Shown one piece after another: positions 40,441 to 51,769 of a DNA stretch of 64,000 bases. A model generated the notes under the pieces. It was not told where the DNA came from. It was given only the letters and a program-made list of their open reading frames with translations, and did no database searches. The translations under genes and the position numbers were made by a program. The stretch comes from Anisodus tanguticus (lineage: Eukaryota > Streptophyta > Magnoliopsida > Solanales > Solanaceae). The DNA is taken from assembly GCA_034509755.1 (NCBI GenBank), contig CM067555.1:19232142-19296141 (forward strand), given 5' to 3'. Each line of letters starts with the position of its first letter. Position 1 is the stretch's first letter.

Positions 40441-43345
40441 TGTAGATGATTCCCAATTCGAAATTCGATATAGTCATCGAAGCACCTGAGATGTTGAAAG
40501 CTTGGTGGGCATGGTTGAGTAAAATGAAAGGAAGTAAGTAACGAACTATCTAGGATATCTTTCCTCTCTCATGACCATGAAAGACAACCCTGACCTCTTA
40601 AAATTCCTTATCGGGTACTGGGATAATGAAATAATGGTCTTTAGGTTCGGAGACTTCGAAATAATCCTGACCCTAGAAGAGATCTGAGACTGCATAGACA
40701 TTGTAGGAACTTGTTTGAGGCAGAGAGAGAAACCTGACCGCAACCTTCTGATACCTCACAAGCCAACTCCCGACGAGATTCTTAAGATGTTGTCCTTAGC
40801 TAGTGGCAATTGGATATTTGGCCCGACCATAGCTTTTAGGGATATCCACACCCGATTTGGATCCACCCAGGGTTTCATAAAGCATTCGGTAGAGTTCCAC
40901 TCATTTTTCGCTTGGGAAGTAACCCGACATTTAGCTTCGCCATATGCCTTCTAGGGACCATAGTATTTCCCAGAGACCGTCACCAGACCATAAATACCCG
41001 GGTCATCTATTTCGCCCATGCTATCTTCAATGGCATAACCACCAACGATGAAACCAAATACTATGATCTAGTCCCAATCATCCTACCCGACATCTATCGA
41101 GCCTTATGTCAATGCCAAAACCTACATGGATATTTCCAAGGTTTTAACCTCCTGGTCTAATGATGGATCATTAAACACCTCTACAAAATTAAGGTTCCAT
41201 TCTACCGAGACCCTGCCCGTAGAGAGGATGACCTTATTGTCATTTACCCACATTTCAAGACCTAATCCAAATAGGGGTGGGCTTTCATCTTTTCTAGACT
41301 CCGAGAGGATAGCATCCAATGGAGATTTCCTGACTTCTATTCTGAGATCATATCCGTGAGAGGCCAAAAATGGCATTTCCTAACACTTTTGAGGATCCAG
41401 GGAATCCGACCATATGCACCTCTTAGGGTCCTAGACAGTTTGAAAGGGAACAAGTAATCCCCCAGATTAGAAATATAGGAGAGTATGTGTATGACTACGA
41501 GGGCGACAAGATCGAGGGAGTTGTTGACATCATTAGAGAGTGGAATGGTCGAATCAGATGAGGTCCAAAGACTTTAGCCAATGACCATTTTCAGCCAGGT
41601 CGTGATGAGGATTACGTATATTAGCTGAGGGCACATTTGTAAGGTACCCTCACACCGGGTCCCAACCTCTACCAGACCAAATAGGATTGGGATTCAAAAG
41701 CCAAAATCTAAGCTCTCCGCATTTGGAGACAAGCGGATTATCGGGATGCCAAGTACCAAGAAAAGATACAACATAATCAGGTTATCATAGCTAGATTGAC
41801 CGAGGAGGTCAACTTCACTAAGGAGTGTCTCGAGGATTTAGACGCTCATATAAAGAAAGTTATGTATAACGTTGGACCGATGACACCCATAGAGATGATT
41901 AGATGGGTTGGGTCAGTTCTGTTGTCTACTCATCTCCGGATCCAAACCGCCCTTCGAAGGGCCAAGAAACCTCGGATTGACAGGCTTTGTCGTCAGCCAC
42001 TGGAGGCGACTTTTTTTTTTACTTAATTGCTTTATTCATGTTTTATAATCCCTTTGGGAAAGCTATTATTACTTTTAATGAAATAATTATGGGGGTAATG
42101 ATTTGACCAATATTTGGCACATTTATGCTTTAAACGATTAGAAGCCTTAGAGTAACGAGGCATAGGAGTACGAATATTATAATTGTTTATGTACTTATAT
42201 GATATAAATTGCTTATATGCTTTCATGTGTTCCGTCTTGAACCCTTGATTGGTCCCACATTCTGGACACCAACCCAAATGAAAAACAAAAGGAAATATCA
42301 AATGCTGACAAAAATATCCTCCTCTTAAAGGTTGATTTGCTACTAATGGAGACTCTAGACAATAGTGCCACATCACCAGTCATTGACCTAATCATCGACG
42401 AAGAGACCGAGGAGTCGCTTCAAGTCAAGATCTACAAAATCGATGCGAAGATTAAGTTGGCAAGAGCTAAGTTAAAGGAAATTGACCACAAGACTAATAT
42501 GGCGAACACTAAAATGAAAGAAGTGGATGAAATTCTGGAATTCATGGAGAAGTTGACTGCAAAGTCTCCTGAAGGAAAACCGCAATATGAAAACCTCTCC
42601 GAAGAAGTCCAAACCATGATGGATAACTATATCCCTCTGACTCAACTACCAAATGATGACCCAATGTCGTACGGGGAAGAAAGTAGGGAACATGACGGAG
42701 TTGTCCCAACCATCAATGAAGTTGTTGACCAATGCGGGATGCCGCAAAGGCCTTCCCGCGAACCATCTACAATATGGTGGGAGATCTCCTTCAAAACACG
42801 TGGATCCTACTTTAGAGTCACACTAAGGAAAGTGCGCAACATCGAAGTGTTTGACATGATGAAAGCCATCGGACGGGCAGAAACTAGACTAGGGTTTTCC
42901 CAACTCGTGCACCTCTATTTTCTCACAAAAGGTGTTTGTATCACAGAAACCAACCTGGCCACGACATGGATGAATGTGTGGCCTTCAAGAAAAGAATCGT
43001 CAGACTGATCGACCGAAAATTCATCTGACACTTGTGGGGACCTCACTCCCTACTGGTCCATGACTCTGCTATGACTAGTGCAAGAATCACCGAGGGCACA
43101 CAGCTCTGGCGCTACGACTTCACTACTTTTGAGGATTCGTATGCTGACCTCTTCTCACTACTATGCCGCATCGGCAAGGTTCAACCTCTCTAGACTACCT
43201 ACAAAATATTCCCAAGCACTTCAAAGACAAAGATATGATTGTACTACTCAGGAGCTCCCGGATATGACATTAAAGAGTGTGAAGCCTTTAAGTTTGAGTT
43301 GGAGCATTTGGTTAACACCGGTCAGATCTGGCTCGTGATATAAGG
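40441..43345 (+). pseudogene. Ogre/Tat-type ORF1-like protein (DUF7745-like), broken
   Basis: The first block reads APEMLKAWWAWLSKMKG, FLIGYWDNEIMVFRFGDFEI, LTLEEI, stop, then LLIPHKPTPDEILKML, GNWIFGPTIAFRDIHTRFGS and VFPRDRHQTINTRVIYFAHA. This is the pattern I associate with DUF7745 proteins found upstream of gag in Solanaceae Tat/Ogre elements. A coiled-coil-like region follows at 41690-42030 (ARLTEEVNFTKECLEDLDAH). The next frame, 42337-43008, has Lys/Glu-rich helices (KIDAKIKLARAKLKEIDHKT). The frame breaks at 40687 (TGA), near 40950 and near 41370. The family link is from memory and needs a profile search. Confidence 0.55.
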
Positions 43346-44180
43346 CCATTTTTAGAAAATTCATTGGAAAATACGTGGTCGTAAGGACGACGACTCACCA
43401 TGGCTTCAGGGCGAAGCCATCTTTTGGGTAGTTTAAGTGTCCCTTTTCTAGTTTTCAATCGAAAGTATCCCCCTCCCATTTTTTTATAAATGAAACCACG
43501 TCCGACCTAATGTCCCGATGAGTGATACGTAGGAAGCCCATATCGGGCCTAGTTAAGGTAGAAATTAAGTTTTGGTTAGAAGAAATTAGTATATAATTTC
43601 TATGTAATGCGATACGGGAGGGCATAATTTCCCAAGTGTCAAGACGGATACTCGGACCTTACTTGCTAGGTATCACTAATCATACATTTAGCATATAACT
43701 ATAATTTCTCATGGTCCACGAAGGCCATCACGAGATACCCTGCTGATATATGGAAATAGTAAACAGAAAATGAGCTATGTAATATCATGTAACCAGAAGG
43801 ACCCAACCTATATACATATACATACCAAAGCCAAAAAGGCCATACATGACTACCATACATAGGACAACTGTCTACAAGCCTCTAAAGAGTAGTGACATCA
43901 TAGGGTCGGGACAAGTCCCTGCCATACCCAACGCATAACCAAAATATCGTACTATGACTAGACTGCAACTCTGGAACAAATAGAGTGCTCCAATATCAAC
44001 TAGACCAGCAACCTACTAGTGTGAGCCGTCGCCCTGTCTACCTGAGCCTGCGCGCATGAAACGCAGCGTCTCCCGACAAAAGGGACGTCAGTACGACTAA
44101 TGTACCGAGTATGTCATGCATAAAAATAGCATAATAGAGACTTGAAAGTAACATGAGATAAGAAACAACCAACTAGTAGA

Positions 44181-44318
44181 GAATGCCTCTGAGGGCCATA
44201 ATATGCCTAAGTACCATATCCGTGCAGAATGCCTCTGAGGGCCATATTATGCATAAGTATCATGTCTGTGTGGAGTGCCTCTGAGGGCCATAATATGCTT
44301 AAATGCCATGCACAATGC
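44181..44318. repeat. three 46-bp tandem repeats in the left LTR
   Basis: Three units start at 44181, 44227 and 44273 with the core 'gcctctgagggccataatat' or variants, spaced 46 bp apart. The same array occurs at 50134 in the other LTR. Confidence 0.85.
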
Positions 44319-45075
44319 GGTCATACATATACATATGTGTATACAACGCCATCAAGCCTCTATGGGCATCCTATCATATCATATCGTCCTCTGTGGACAT
44401 AATCATCATCGTGTATATTTGTACCAGCTGCAGGTGGTGTGCGTATATAACGACGTATTCCTTTTCCCATTCCCCATACATATATAATGCATACATATAG
44501 TAGAGTATATAACTCATTTGAGGTCAATGTATGTACATGAATGTAATGCATGAATGATATGATAATAAGACACTATAAATTTGTCGGAGTGATGTAATGT
44601 TGCTTCACCTCCGATTAACATTATGAATATTAACATCTTTTCCATATACCTCAATAGGGATTTTGGAACATAATTAGACATGCTTTGACAATAGGAATGA
44701 ATAACATGAACATCCTTAACTACTAAGAGTAGAATCATTTATAGGACAGTATTACGTTTACGTTTCGTACTTAGAACATGCCAAAAGAAGAATGATCTTC
44801 CTTAATATACCTTGATTAAATACCTTAAATGACTACAACGAGTCAATCTTTTAGTTATACGCTGAACCTTTCTTTATTTATTTAGAGCTTTCCGTCACTT
44901 TACTTCACTACAAAGTAACTTTCGATCCGCTTCCTCTACAAAATGTTGCCCATGAAATGAAATTCTCTCACTGTAACTATGAAATAAATGACGTTGTTGC
45001 TCCTAAAAATTGAATTGTGTTTCTCAACTTAAAAGTTAATCATGTTACTATATGTAGTTTCTTGAGGGACTTAGC

Positions 45076-45099
45076 TATATATATATATATATATATATA
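45076..45099. repeat. (TA)n tract in the left LTR
   Basis: Twelve TA units. The matching tract at 51079 is about twenty units. Confidence 0.9.
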
Positions 45100-45422
45100 G
45101 CTCTTAGAGAATTATGAAGATTTAACTCTCCTTAATGGTCATGGGTCCACCTCATTCATTACCTTCAACATTCTTATCCTAAGGGTACCACCTACATATT
45201 TCTCTATTGCACTAGTCACTTGTTATTCCATGCATAGTTCCACGTGCACATGATGTCCACATGACACTAATATATACATTTATTGTTTAAATCCTTTTGT
45301 CTCAAACTAAATTACACACTTAATCAATTATCTGAGTAATTAGTGTTTTGATCTCAAACTCATTAAACTCATGTGTATTTACCACAATGTATCCTAAAGA
45401 TAAAGTACGGGGTGTTACATCA

Positions 45423-45434
45423 TTTCCCCCTTAG
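45423..45434 (-). other. polypurine tract of the Tekay-like element
   Basis: The minus strand reads 'taagggggaaatgatgtaaca' across the LTR border (first 20 bases quoted lie at about 45415-45434). The preceding 'cattcgaggacgaatgttcc' is typical of Solanaceae Tekay-like elements. Confidence 0.7.
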
Positions 45435-45955
45435 GAACATTCGTCCTCGAATGGGGAGTATACATTATGTCAGCGAGTAGAAGATATCCAAACTTGCCTC
45501 ATACGGCCATACATCAACATATACATATCACCGAGCTTTATGTGGCCGTCAAACATCAAACATAACTATCTAAAGTGGGGGAACTCACCTCATGTATCCA
45601 TACGTTAGATCTTCGTCAGGTTATGCTTCACTCGAAGCATCGGCTTTAGTTTGAAATAAGTGGTGATAGTTATACTTTATCTCCTCTTCCGTCTCCCACA
45701 TCATCTCTTCTATATTTTTATTTTGCCATAGAACTTTCACGGGGGCTACTTCTTTAGTCCTCGACTTGCGGACTTGTCGATCTACGATAGCAATAGAAAC
45801 CTCTTCATATGATAAGTCTTATGTAACCTTCACATCATCAATTAGTACAATCTATAAAGGATCCCCAACACACACTCTCAACATAGAACATAGAAGACTA
45901 GATGAACAAATTCTAACTCCGAATGCAAGTCCAACTCGTAAGCCACTTGGCCGAT

Positions 45956-46990
45956 TCATCGAATTATGCAATATGGCCTAATATACCTTGGGCTGAGTTT
46001 TCCCTTTTTCCCATATTTCATTACACCCTTCATAGGTGAAATCTTCAAAAATACCCATTCATCTACTTGGAACTCTAAGTCCCGCGATCGCACATCTGAA
46101 TACGACTTCTGACGACTTTGAGTGATTAACAGCCGCTCTTGGATAAGCTTCACCTTCTCTATGGCTTGGTGCACCAAGTCAGACCCAAATAATTCTAATT
46201 CGCCTACTTTGAACCATCCGATAGGAGATCTACATTTATGTTTGTACAAAGCCTCGTATTGAGTTATTTTGATACTAGCATGATAACTGTTATTGTACAC
46301 AAATTCAATGAGGGATAAATGATCATTTCAACTTCCCTTTAAAGTCCAATACACAAGCTCGTAGGATGTCCTCGAGCGTTTGAATCGTACGCTTGGCCTA
46401 CCCATCTGTCTGATAGTGGAACGTTGTGCTAAGATTAACTTGAGTGCCCAAACCTTTTAAAAATGATCTCCAGAATTTAGCTGTGGACATCGCATCTCGA
46501 TCAGATATAATATAACTAGGCATACCATGAAGGCGAACAATATCCTTAACGTATAACTTTACGTAGTCCTCGGCTGTGTATGTAGTTTTGATCACTAGGA
46601 ATTGAGCTAATTTGGTCAGTCTATCAACAATCACCCAAATAGAATCAAACTTATGATAAGAGTGAGGTAAACCCGTAATAAAATCCATATTAATCATTTC
46701 CCATTTCTATGTCGGAATTTTAATGTTCTGAGTCAAGCCGCCTAGCTTTTGGTGCTCTATTTTTACTTGCTAACAATTAGGACACTAAGCTACAAACTCC
46801 GCAATGCTCCTCTTTACGTCATTCCACAAGTAGAAACCCTTGAGATCATGATACAACTTAGTAGATCCAGGGTGAATGGAATATTGTGAATAGTTGACCT
46901 CCGTCATAATCTTGTCTCGTAATCCTACTACATTGGGAATACACAAGTGGACCTTCCACTTGAGGGTCCCTCTCCCATTATACTCGAAGG
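45956..46990 (-). pseudogene. Tekay-like integrase remnants
   Basis: Reading leftward: a zinc-binding H2C2 region (about 46740-46990: IHPGSTKLYHDLKGFYLWND, then CPNC after a stop), the catalytic core (46398-46697: INMDFITGLPHSYHKFDSIW, VDRLTKLAQFL, HGMPSYIISDRD with the second Asp), and the C-terminal region (45956-46300: HKCRSPIGWFKVGELELFG, SRQKSYSDVRSRDLEFQVDE, KGKLSPRYIRPYCI). The last is the GPY/F-type module of Tekay-like elements. Stops near 46330 and 46770 break the frame. A chromodomain is not visible. Confidence 0.8.
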
Positions 46991-49575
46991 TTGCGGTTAT
47001 CTTTTTATTAAATATCTTTCCCGATCTTTCATAAAAATGGGATCTTCATCATGATGTTCCCTTTTTTTCCAGTATGAGGGATGACCCTGCTGTATTTTGA
47101 GTCATAGGGCTATCACTATCTGAATCCTCCAATTGCACTCCCACTTAGCTAACTAATTAGTTCCCTCTGGTCAACTTCTCTCATTCATCCTCACATTATT
47201 CATGTCATTTGTGGTGAATAATTCTATTGTCAACTTAGATTTGTTTACTAACTAGTGTGCTGAAAACTCTTATATTTGTAGTATCTCAACCATGAACACT
47301 TTATGGACAATGTCATCGAATCTCAAACGCGCGTATCATCATAGTTAACTCTTATTCATGGTCTGAAAGGAATCTCCCCATTTTTTCCCGTACTTTCTCA
47401 CTACTCGTAATTATAAACAACTTCGTTCCTTACTTCTTTTGACACTTGTTCACTCATTTTCTTACTTGTCGTACTCGTCTTAATTTTAAAATATTCTGGT
47501 ATACATACGTAATCTCCAACATTACTCCTGATTCCAATCTTTGGCATTACTATCCCTTAAAGGATGAGTTGTTAACTTATTCCCTTATTCAGTACGTGGA
47601 AGATTCTAAAGAATTTGCATTACATGACGTTGGCCCACTATATCCAAACCTGGTCATTATGCTTAGATTCGAATTCCTTCACTTGCCTCATGGCTAATAC
47701 TTTCTGTCAATGGCGCTTTGGGAAAAGATTCCCTTGATCTCCTTAAGTTGTAAACCCAGTACCTTATCTATCTCATAGAACCTTTGGTCAGTTCAAAACA
47801 ATGCTCATAGACATCTGTATTTGCATGACGTTTTATCTTCATTACAATGTCATTATCTCTTGACATATGTCTTTAATGTCTGCCATGTATCCATAGGCGT
47901 CATTGGCCCCTTTTCATCTGTTTAGGTGCTAATCTCGAACTTTACTCACTGTTACTTCCATTTACATACTTTTTGAGATGTATGACTGCATATGTTGTGG
48001 AATCGATGCTTCGTATGTTTAGATCCAATTCACGGTGTTACATGATCCCATAACTTGTCAAGCTTTCTTGTCTTATCATTATTAGATCTTCCATCAACTG
48101 AGTTCTCATTCGTCTTACCTTTATATTTCCATTTCAAGTTGCCTTGGGGGGTCTCTTATCTCAAAGTATTTCTCATACTATCTTCCTGAACATCAGAGGC
48201 TCGTCACCTTTGGCCGAAGAGTTCTTACCGTCCCTCTTCTACCATTGATCCTTATGTTATTCTGGATTAATCATACCTTTGTGAAACCTGCATAACTATA
48301 ATCTCATTCACCTTTATCCTTCTTGTCGTAATCCTTTCTTCTACTCGTCATTAAATGAAAAATATTTCTGCCTTGATACTTGATCATACCATTCCATTCA
48401 TACTTATTAATTGTTTCCATATTTCTTACAACCATTCTTCGATTGTTCGATAGTTATCATCCTCAATTGCCCCTGACACGCTATTGTTATCCAGATGTTA
48501 TTTAGAATTGTAACATGCTTCACAATGAAGCTGGTGACCTTACCAGTCCAATACCTATAGCATGCCTTAGCTTACTAACATTAATACATGTAATCCTCAA
48601 TAATACATCGTATAACCCTTTACACATGGATGAGAGGCTTATGTCCCTTCCCCTATCGTGGATAACTCGATCCTCATATATGACTTGGGCTCACCAGTTT
48701 GGGTACGTCACTTTACGTGATCTTCTTAAATTTACTGATGGTCACTCTTCATACGATTCAATTGTGGTAATCCATTCTCATTAATGATATCCTTGGACAG
48801 TTCCCAATCTAGAAATTCTAGGTAAGACATTACAATTTAGGTAGCACGTACATAACATATTTCCTCATTCTAATAAGCAAGAGTCACTGTAAAACGTGTA
48901 GATTTTCATAACCTACTAAACCTTCCAAAGATGTTTTCTGCCTTTCATCTGTACAACTCATAATCATCTTATTCTTACCTTTGCGCATCAACTTAGGACA
49001 CTTCAAAATGTTGTTGTCATGACTGCCACACTAAACTAACCCCATGTACCTTTGCGACGTAATCCAGCTTGCGCTTGACCATACCGACTTCAAGATGGTC
49101 AAGACGGTCTCACTCGACCTTTACAACTTTGACCCTGAAATATTGGCATCTTTGAATCCTTCAAATATCGGTGATCCCTGACTAATAAACTCCCTAGGTT
49201 ATGAGCTCCCTGACCCTTTAAGGGGTCTATCTCTTTCTGATGCTCTGACTGAAGTCATGCATGGGAGAGAAACTTACTCATATCCTCTGATGGATCTGTC
49301 TCAATAGAGGGCATACTACTCGCATTTACACTCAATCCAAACTCAATCTCCCTGCTAATCATAACTTTGTTAGAAGAAGACATTGATGTAATCATAAACA
49401 CAACAAGATTAAAAAAGAGAATTCTTACAATTCAACTCTATAGCACGATTCTAGATCAAGAAGGAAGGTAACCATTATCCTAGATGCCCTATAGCCTCCT
49501 GTCTATAAGTGTGGTGCACAACACACCCATAAATAAGACTCTACTAGACACGGCTTGTAGACTCCTTGAGACAGA
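46991..49575. other. interior of the Tekay-like element, no recognisable gag-RT
   Basis: RT, RNase H, protease and gag would be expected here on the minus strand, but I see no motif on either strand. The base composition is also unlike the integrase block: pyrimidine-rich on the plus strand with scattered 'cttatc' and 'ttcatt'. It may be diverged beyond reading or replaced by unrelated non-coding sequence carried by a non-autonomous subfamily. Confidence 0.45.
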
Positions 49576-49576
49576 C

Positions 49577-49594
49577 CTGCTCAGATATCAAGAT
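49577..49594 (-). other. decayed primer-binding site of the Tekay-like element
   Basis: On the minus strand 'cttgatatctgagcagg' follows the LTR. It resembles the initiator tRNA-Met site TGGTATCAGAGC with two or three changes. Confidence 0.5.
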
Positions 49595-50133
49595 TGTCAC
49601 GACCCAATCCAGAGGGTCATGACGAACACCCAGACCTTACTTGCCAGGTATCACTGATCATATATTTAACATATAACCGTAATTTCTCATGGTCCACGGG
49701 AGTCACCACGAGATACCCTGCTGATATATGGAAATAGTAAATTGAAAAAAAAGCTATGTAATATCCTGTAACCAGAAGGACCCAACCTATACATATATAT
49801 ACCAAGGCCAAAAAGGTCATACATGACTACCATACACAGGACAACTGTCTACAAGCCTCTACAGAGTACGTGACATCATAGGGTCGGGATAGGTCTCTGC
49901 CATACCCCAACGCATAACCAAAATATCGTACCATGACTAGACTGCAACTCTGGAACAAATAGAGTGCTTCAATATCAACTGGACCAGGTCTACCTGAGCC
50001 TGCGGGCATGAAATGTAGCGTCTCCCGACAAAAGGGACGTCAGGACGACTAATGTACCGAGTATGTCAGGCATGAAAAATAGCATAATAGAGACTTGAAA
50101 GTAACATGAGACAAGAAACAACCAACTAGTAGA

Positions 50134-50262
50134 GAATGCCTCTAAGGGCCATAATATGCCTAAGTACCATATCCGGGCAGAATGTCTCTGAGGGTCATAA
50201 TATGCATAAGATCATGTCTGTGCGGAGTGCCTCTGAGGGCCATAATATGCCTAAATGTCATG
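50134..50262. repeat. 46-bp tandem repeats in the right LTR
   Basis: Three units built on 'gcctctgagggccataatat' or variants, the counterpart of the array at 44181. Small open frames across it appear in both LTRs and are not genes. Confidence 0.85.
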
Positions 50263-51074
50263 CACAATGCGGTCATACATATACATATGTGTATACAACG
50301 CCATCAAGCCTCTATGGGCATCCTATCATATCATATCGTCCTATGTGGACATAATCATCATCGTGTATATCTGTACCAGCTGCAGGTGGTGTGCGTATAT
50401 AACGCCGTATCCATTTTCCCATTCCCCATACATATATAAGGCATACATATAGTAGAGTATATAACTCCTTTGAGGTCAAGGTATGTACATGAATGTAATG
50501 CATGAATGATATGATAATAAGACACTATAAATTTGTTGGAGTGATGTAATGTTGCTTCACCTCCGATTAACATTATGAATATTAACATCTTTTCCATATA
50601 CCTCAATAGGGATTTTGGAACATATTTAGACATGTTTTGACAATAGGAATGAATAACAGGAACATCCTTAACTACTAAGAGTAGAATCATTTATGAGACA
50701 GTATTACGTTTACGTTTCATACTTAAAACTTGCCAAAAGAAGAATGATCTGCCTTAACATACCTTGATCAAATACCTTAAATGACTACAATGAGTCAATC
50801 TTTTAGTTATACGCTGAACCTTTCTTTCCTTATTTAGAGCTTTCCGTCACTTTACTTCACTACAAAGTAACTTTCGATTCGCTTCCGCTACAAAATGTTG
50901 CCCATGAAATGAAATCGTCTCGCTGCAACTATGAAATAAATGACGTTGTTGCTCCTAAAAAATTGAATTGTGTTGCTCCACTTAAAAGTTAATCACGTTA
51001 CTGTATGTAGTTCCTTTAGGGACTTAACTATATTTCGAAGAAGAAAAAAAAAACAATGAAACGTTGCTGCATAT

Positions 51075-51078
<4 letters not shown>

Positions 51079-51118
<40 letters not shown>
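51079..51118. repeat. (TA)n tract in the right LTR
   Basis: About twenty TA units. It is longer than its partner at 45076 and sits next to an extra A-rich stretch (51037-51060) that the left LTR lacks. Confidence 0.9.
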
Positions 51119-51121
<3 letters not shown>

Positions 51122-51769
51122 GTATATATATAACTCTTAGAGAATTATGAAGATTTAACTCTCCTTAATGGTCATGGGGTCCACCTCATTCATTACCTTC
51201 AACATTATTATCCTAAGGGTACCACCTACATATTCCTCTATTGCACTAGTCACTTGTTATTCCATGCATAGTTCCACGTGCACATGATGTCCACATGACA
51301 CTGATCTATACATTTATTATTTAAATCATTTTGTGTCAAACTAAATTACACACTTAATAAATTATTCGAGTAATTAATGTTTTGATCTCAATCTCATTAA
51401 ACTCGTGTGTATTTACCACAATGTATCTTAAAGATAAAGTACGGGGTGTTACACCAAGGAGGGATACGTAGGCAGTCCATATAAGACTCAACCTCTATAT
51501 TATATAAATTTTAATCCCCTCTTATTTATATGATGGTTTCAAGTACAATAACAATGTGGTGCAAATCAACCATAAACTTTCAAACCCAAACCCTAAAAAC
51601 CAAAAATTAGCCGAAATGATCAAAACACCTGGAATGGAAAAATCAATCAAGAGTTCAGATCAAATACATAAGTCTATGCCTTTTGTGTGCAATTTATGTG
51701 CGATATCTTGCATTATGATTTCCGACTAACGTACTAACATCATTTGCTTTTGAGTTGTTTTTCTTCTTA

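Larger units (their letters stand above)
43637..45419 (-). repeat. 3' LTR of the Tekay-like element
   Basis: About 1.78 kb, ending 'gtacggggtgttaca' on the plus strand. It is nearly identical to the right LTR, but lost about 20 bp near its outer end, and its TA tract is shorter. Confidence 0.88.
43637..51453 (-). mobile_element. Tekay-like Ty3 LTR retrotransposon, nested
   Basis: Two long LTRs (43637-45419 and 49595-51453) flank an internal region with minus-strand integrase. CCAAG on both sides (43632-43636 and 51454-51458) is the 5-bp target duplication. The polypurine tract lies against the left LTR and the primer site against the right LTR, which fixes the orientation as minus. Only integrase is recognisable inside; RT, protease and gag are not. 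The element is complete in outline but coding-defective. Confidence 0.88.
49595..51453 (-). repeat. 5' LTR of the Tekay-like element
   Basis: A 1.86-kb LTR, starting 'tgtcacgacccaatccagag' and ending 'gggtgttaca' on the plus strand. It matches 43637-45419 throughout. Confidence 0.88.

Noticed and set aside
44181..44318. CRISPR-like spacing of 46-bp repeats
   Set aside because: The repeats are contiguous with no unique spacers, and they lie inside a plant retrotransposon LTR.
44275..44738. Small open frames in the left LTR and their twins at 50136-50690
   Set aside because: They are the same LTR sequence twice and have no coding motif.
47446..47697. Plus-strand frame inside the Tekay-like element
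   Set aside because: It is opposite to the element's coding strand and has no recognisable domain.
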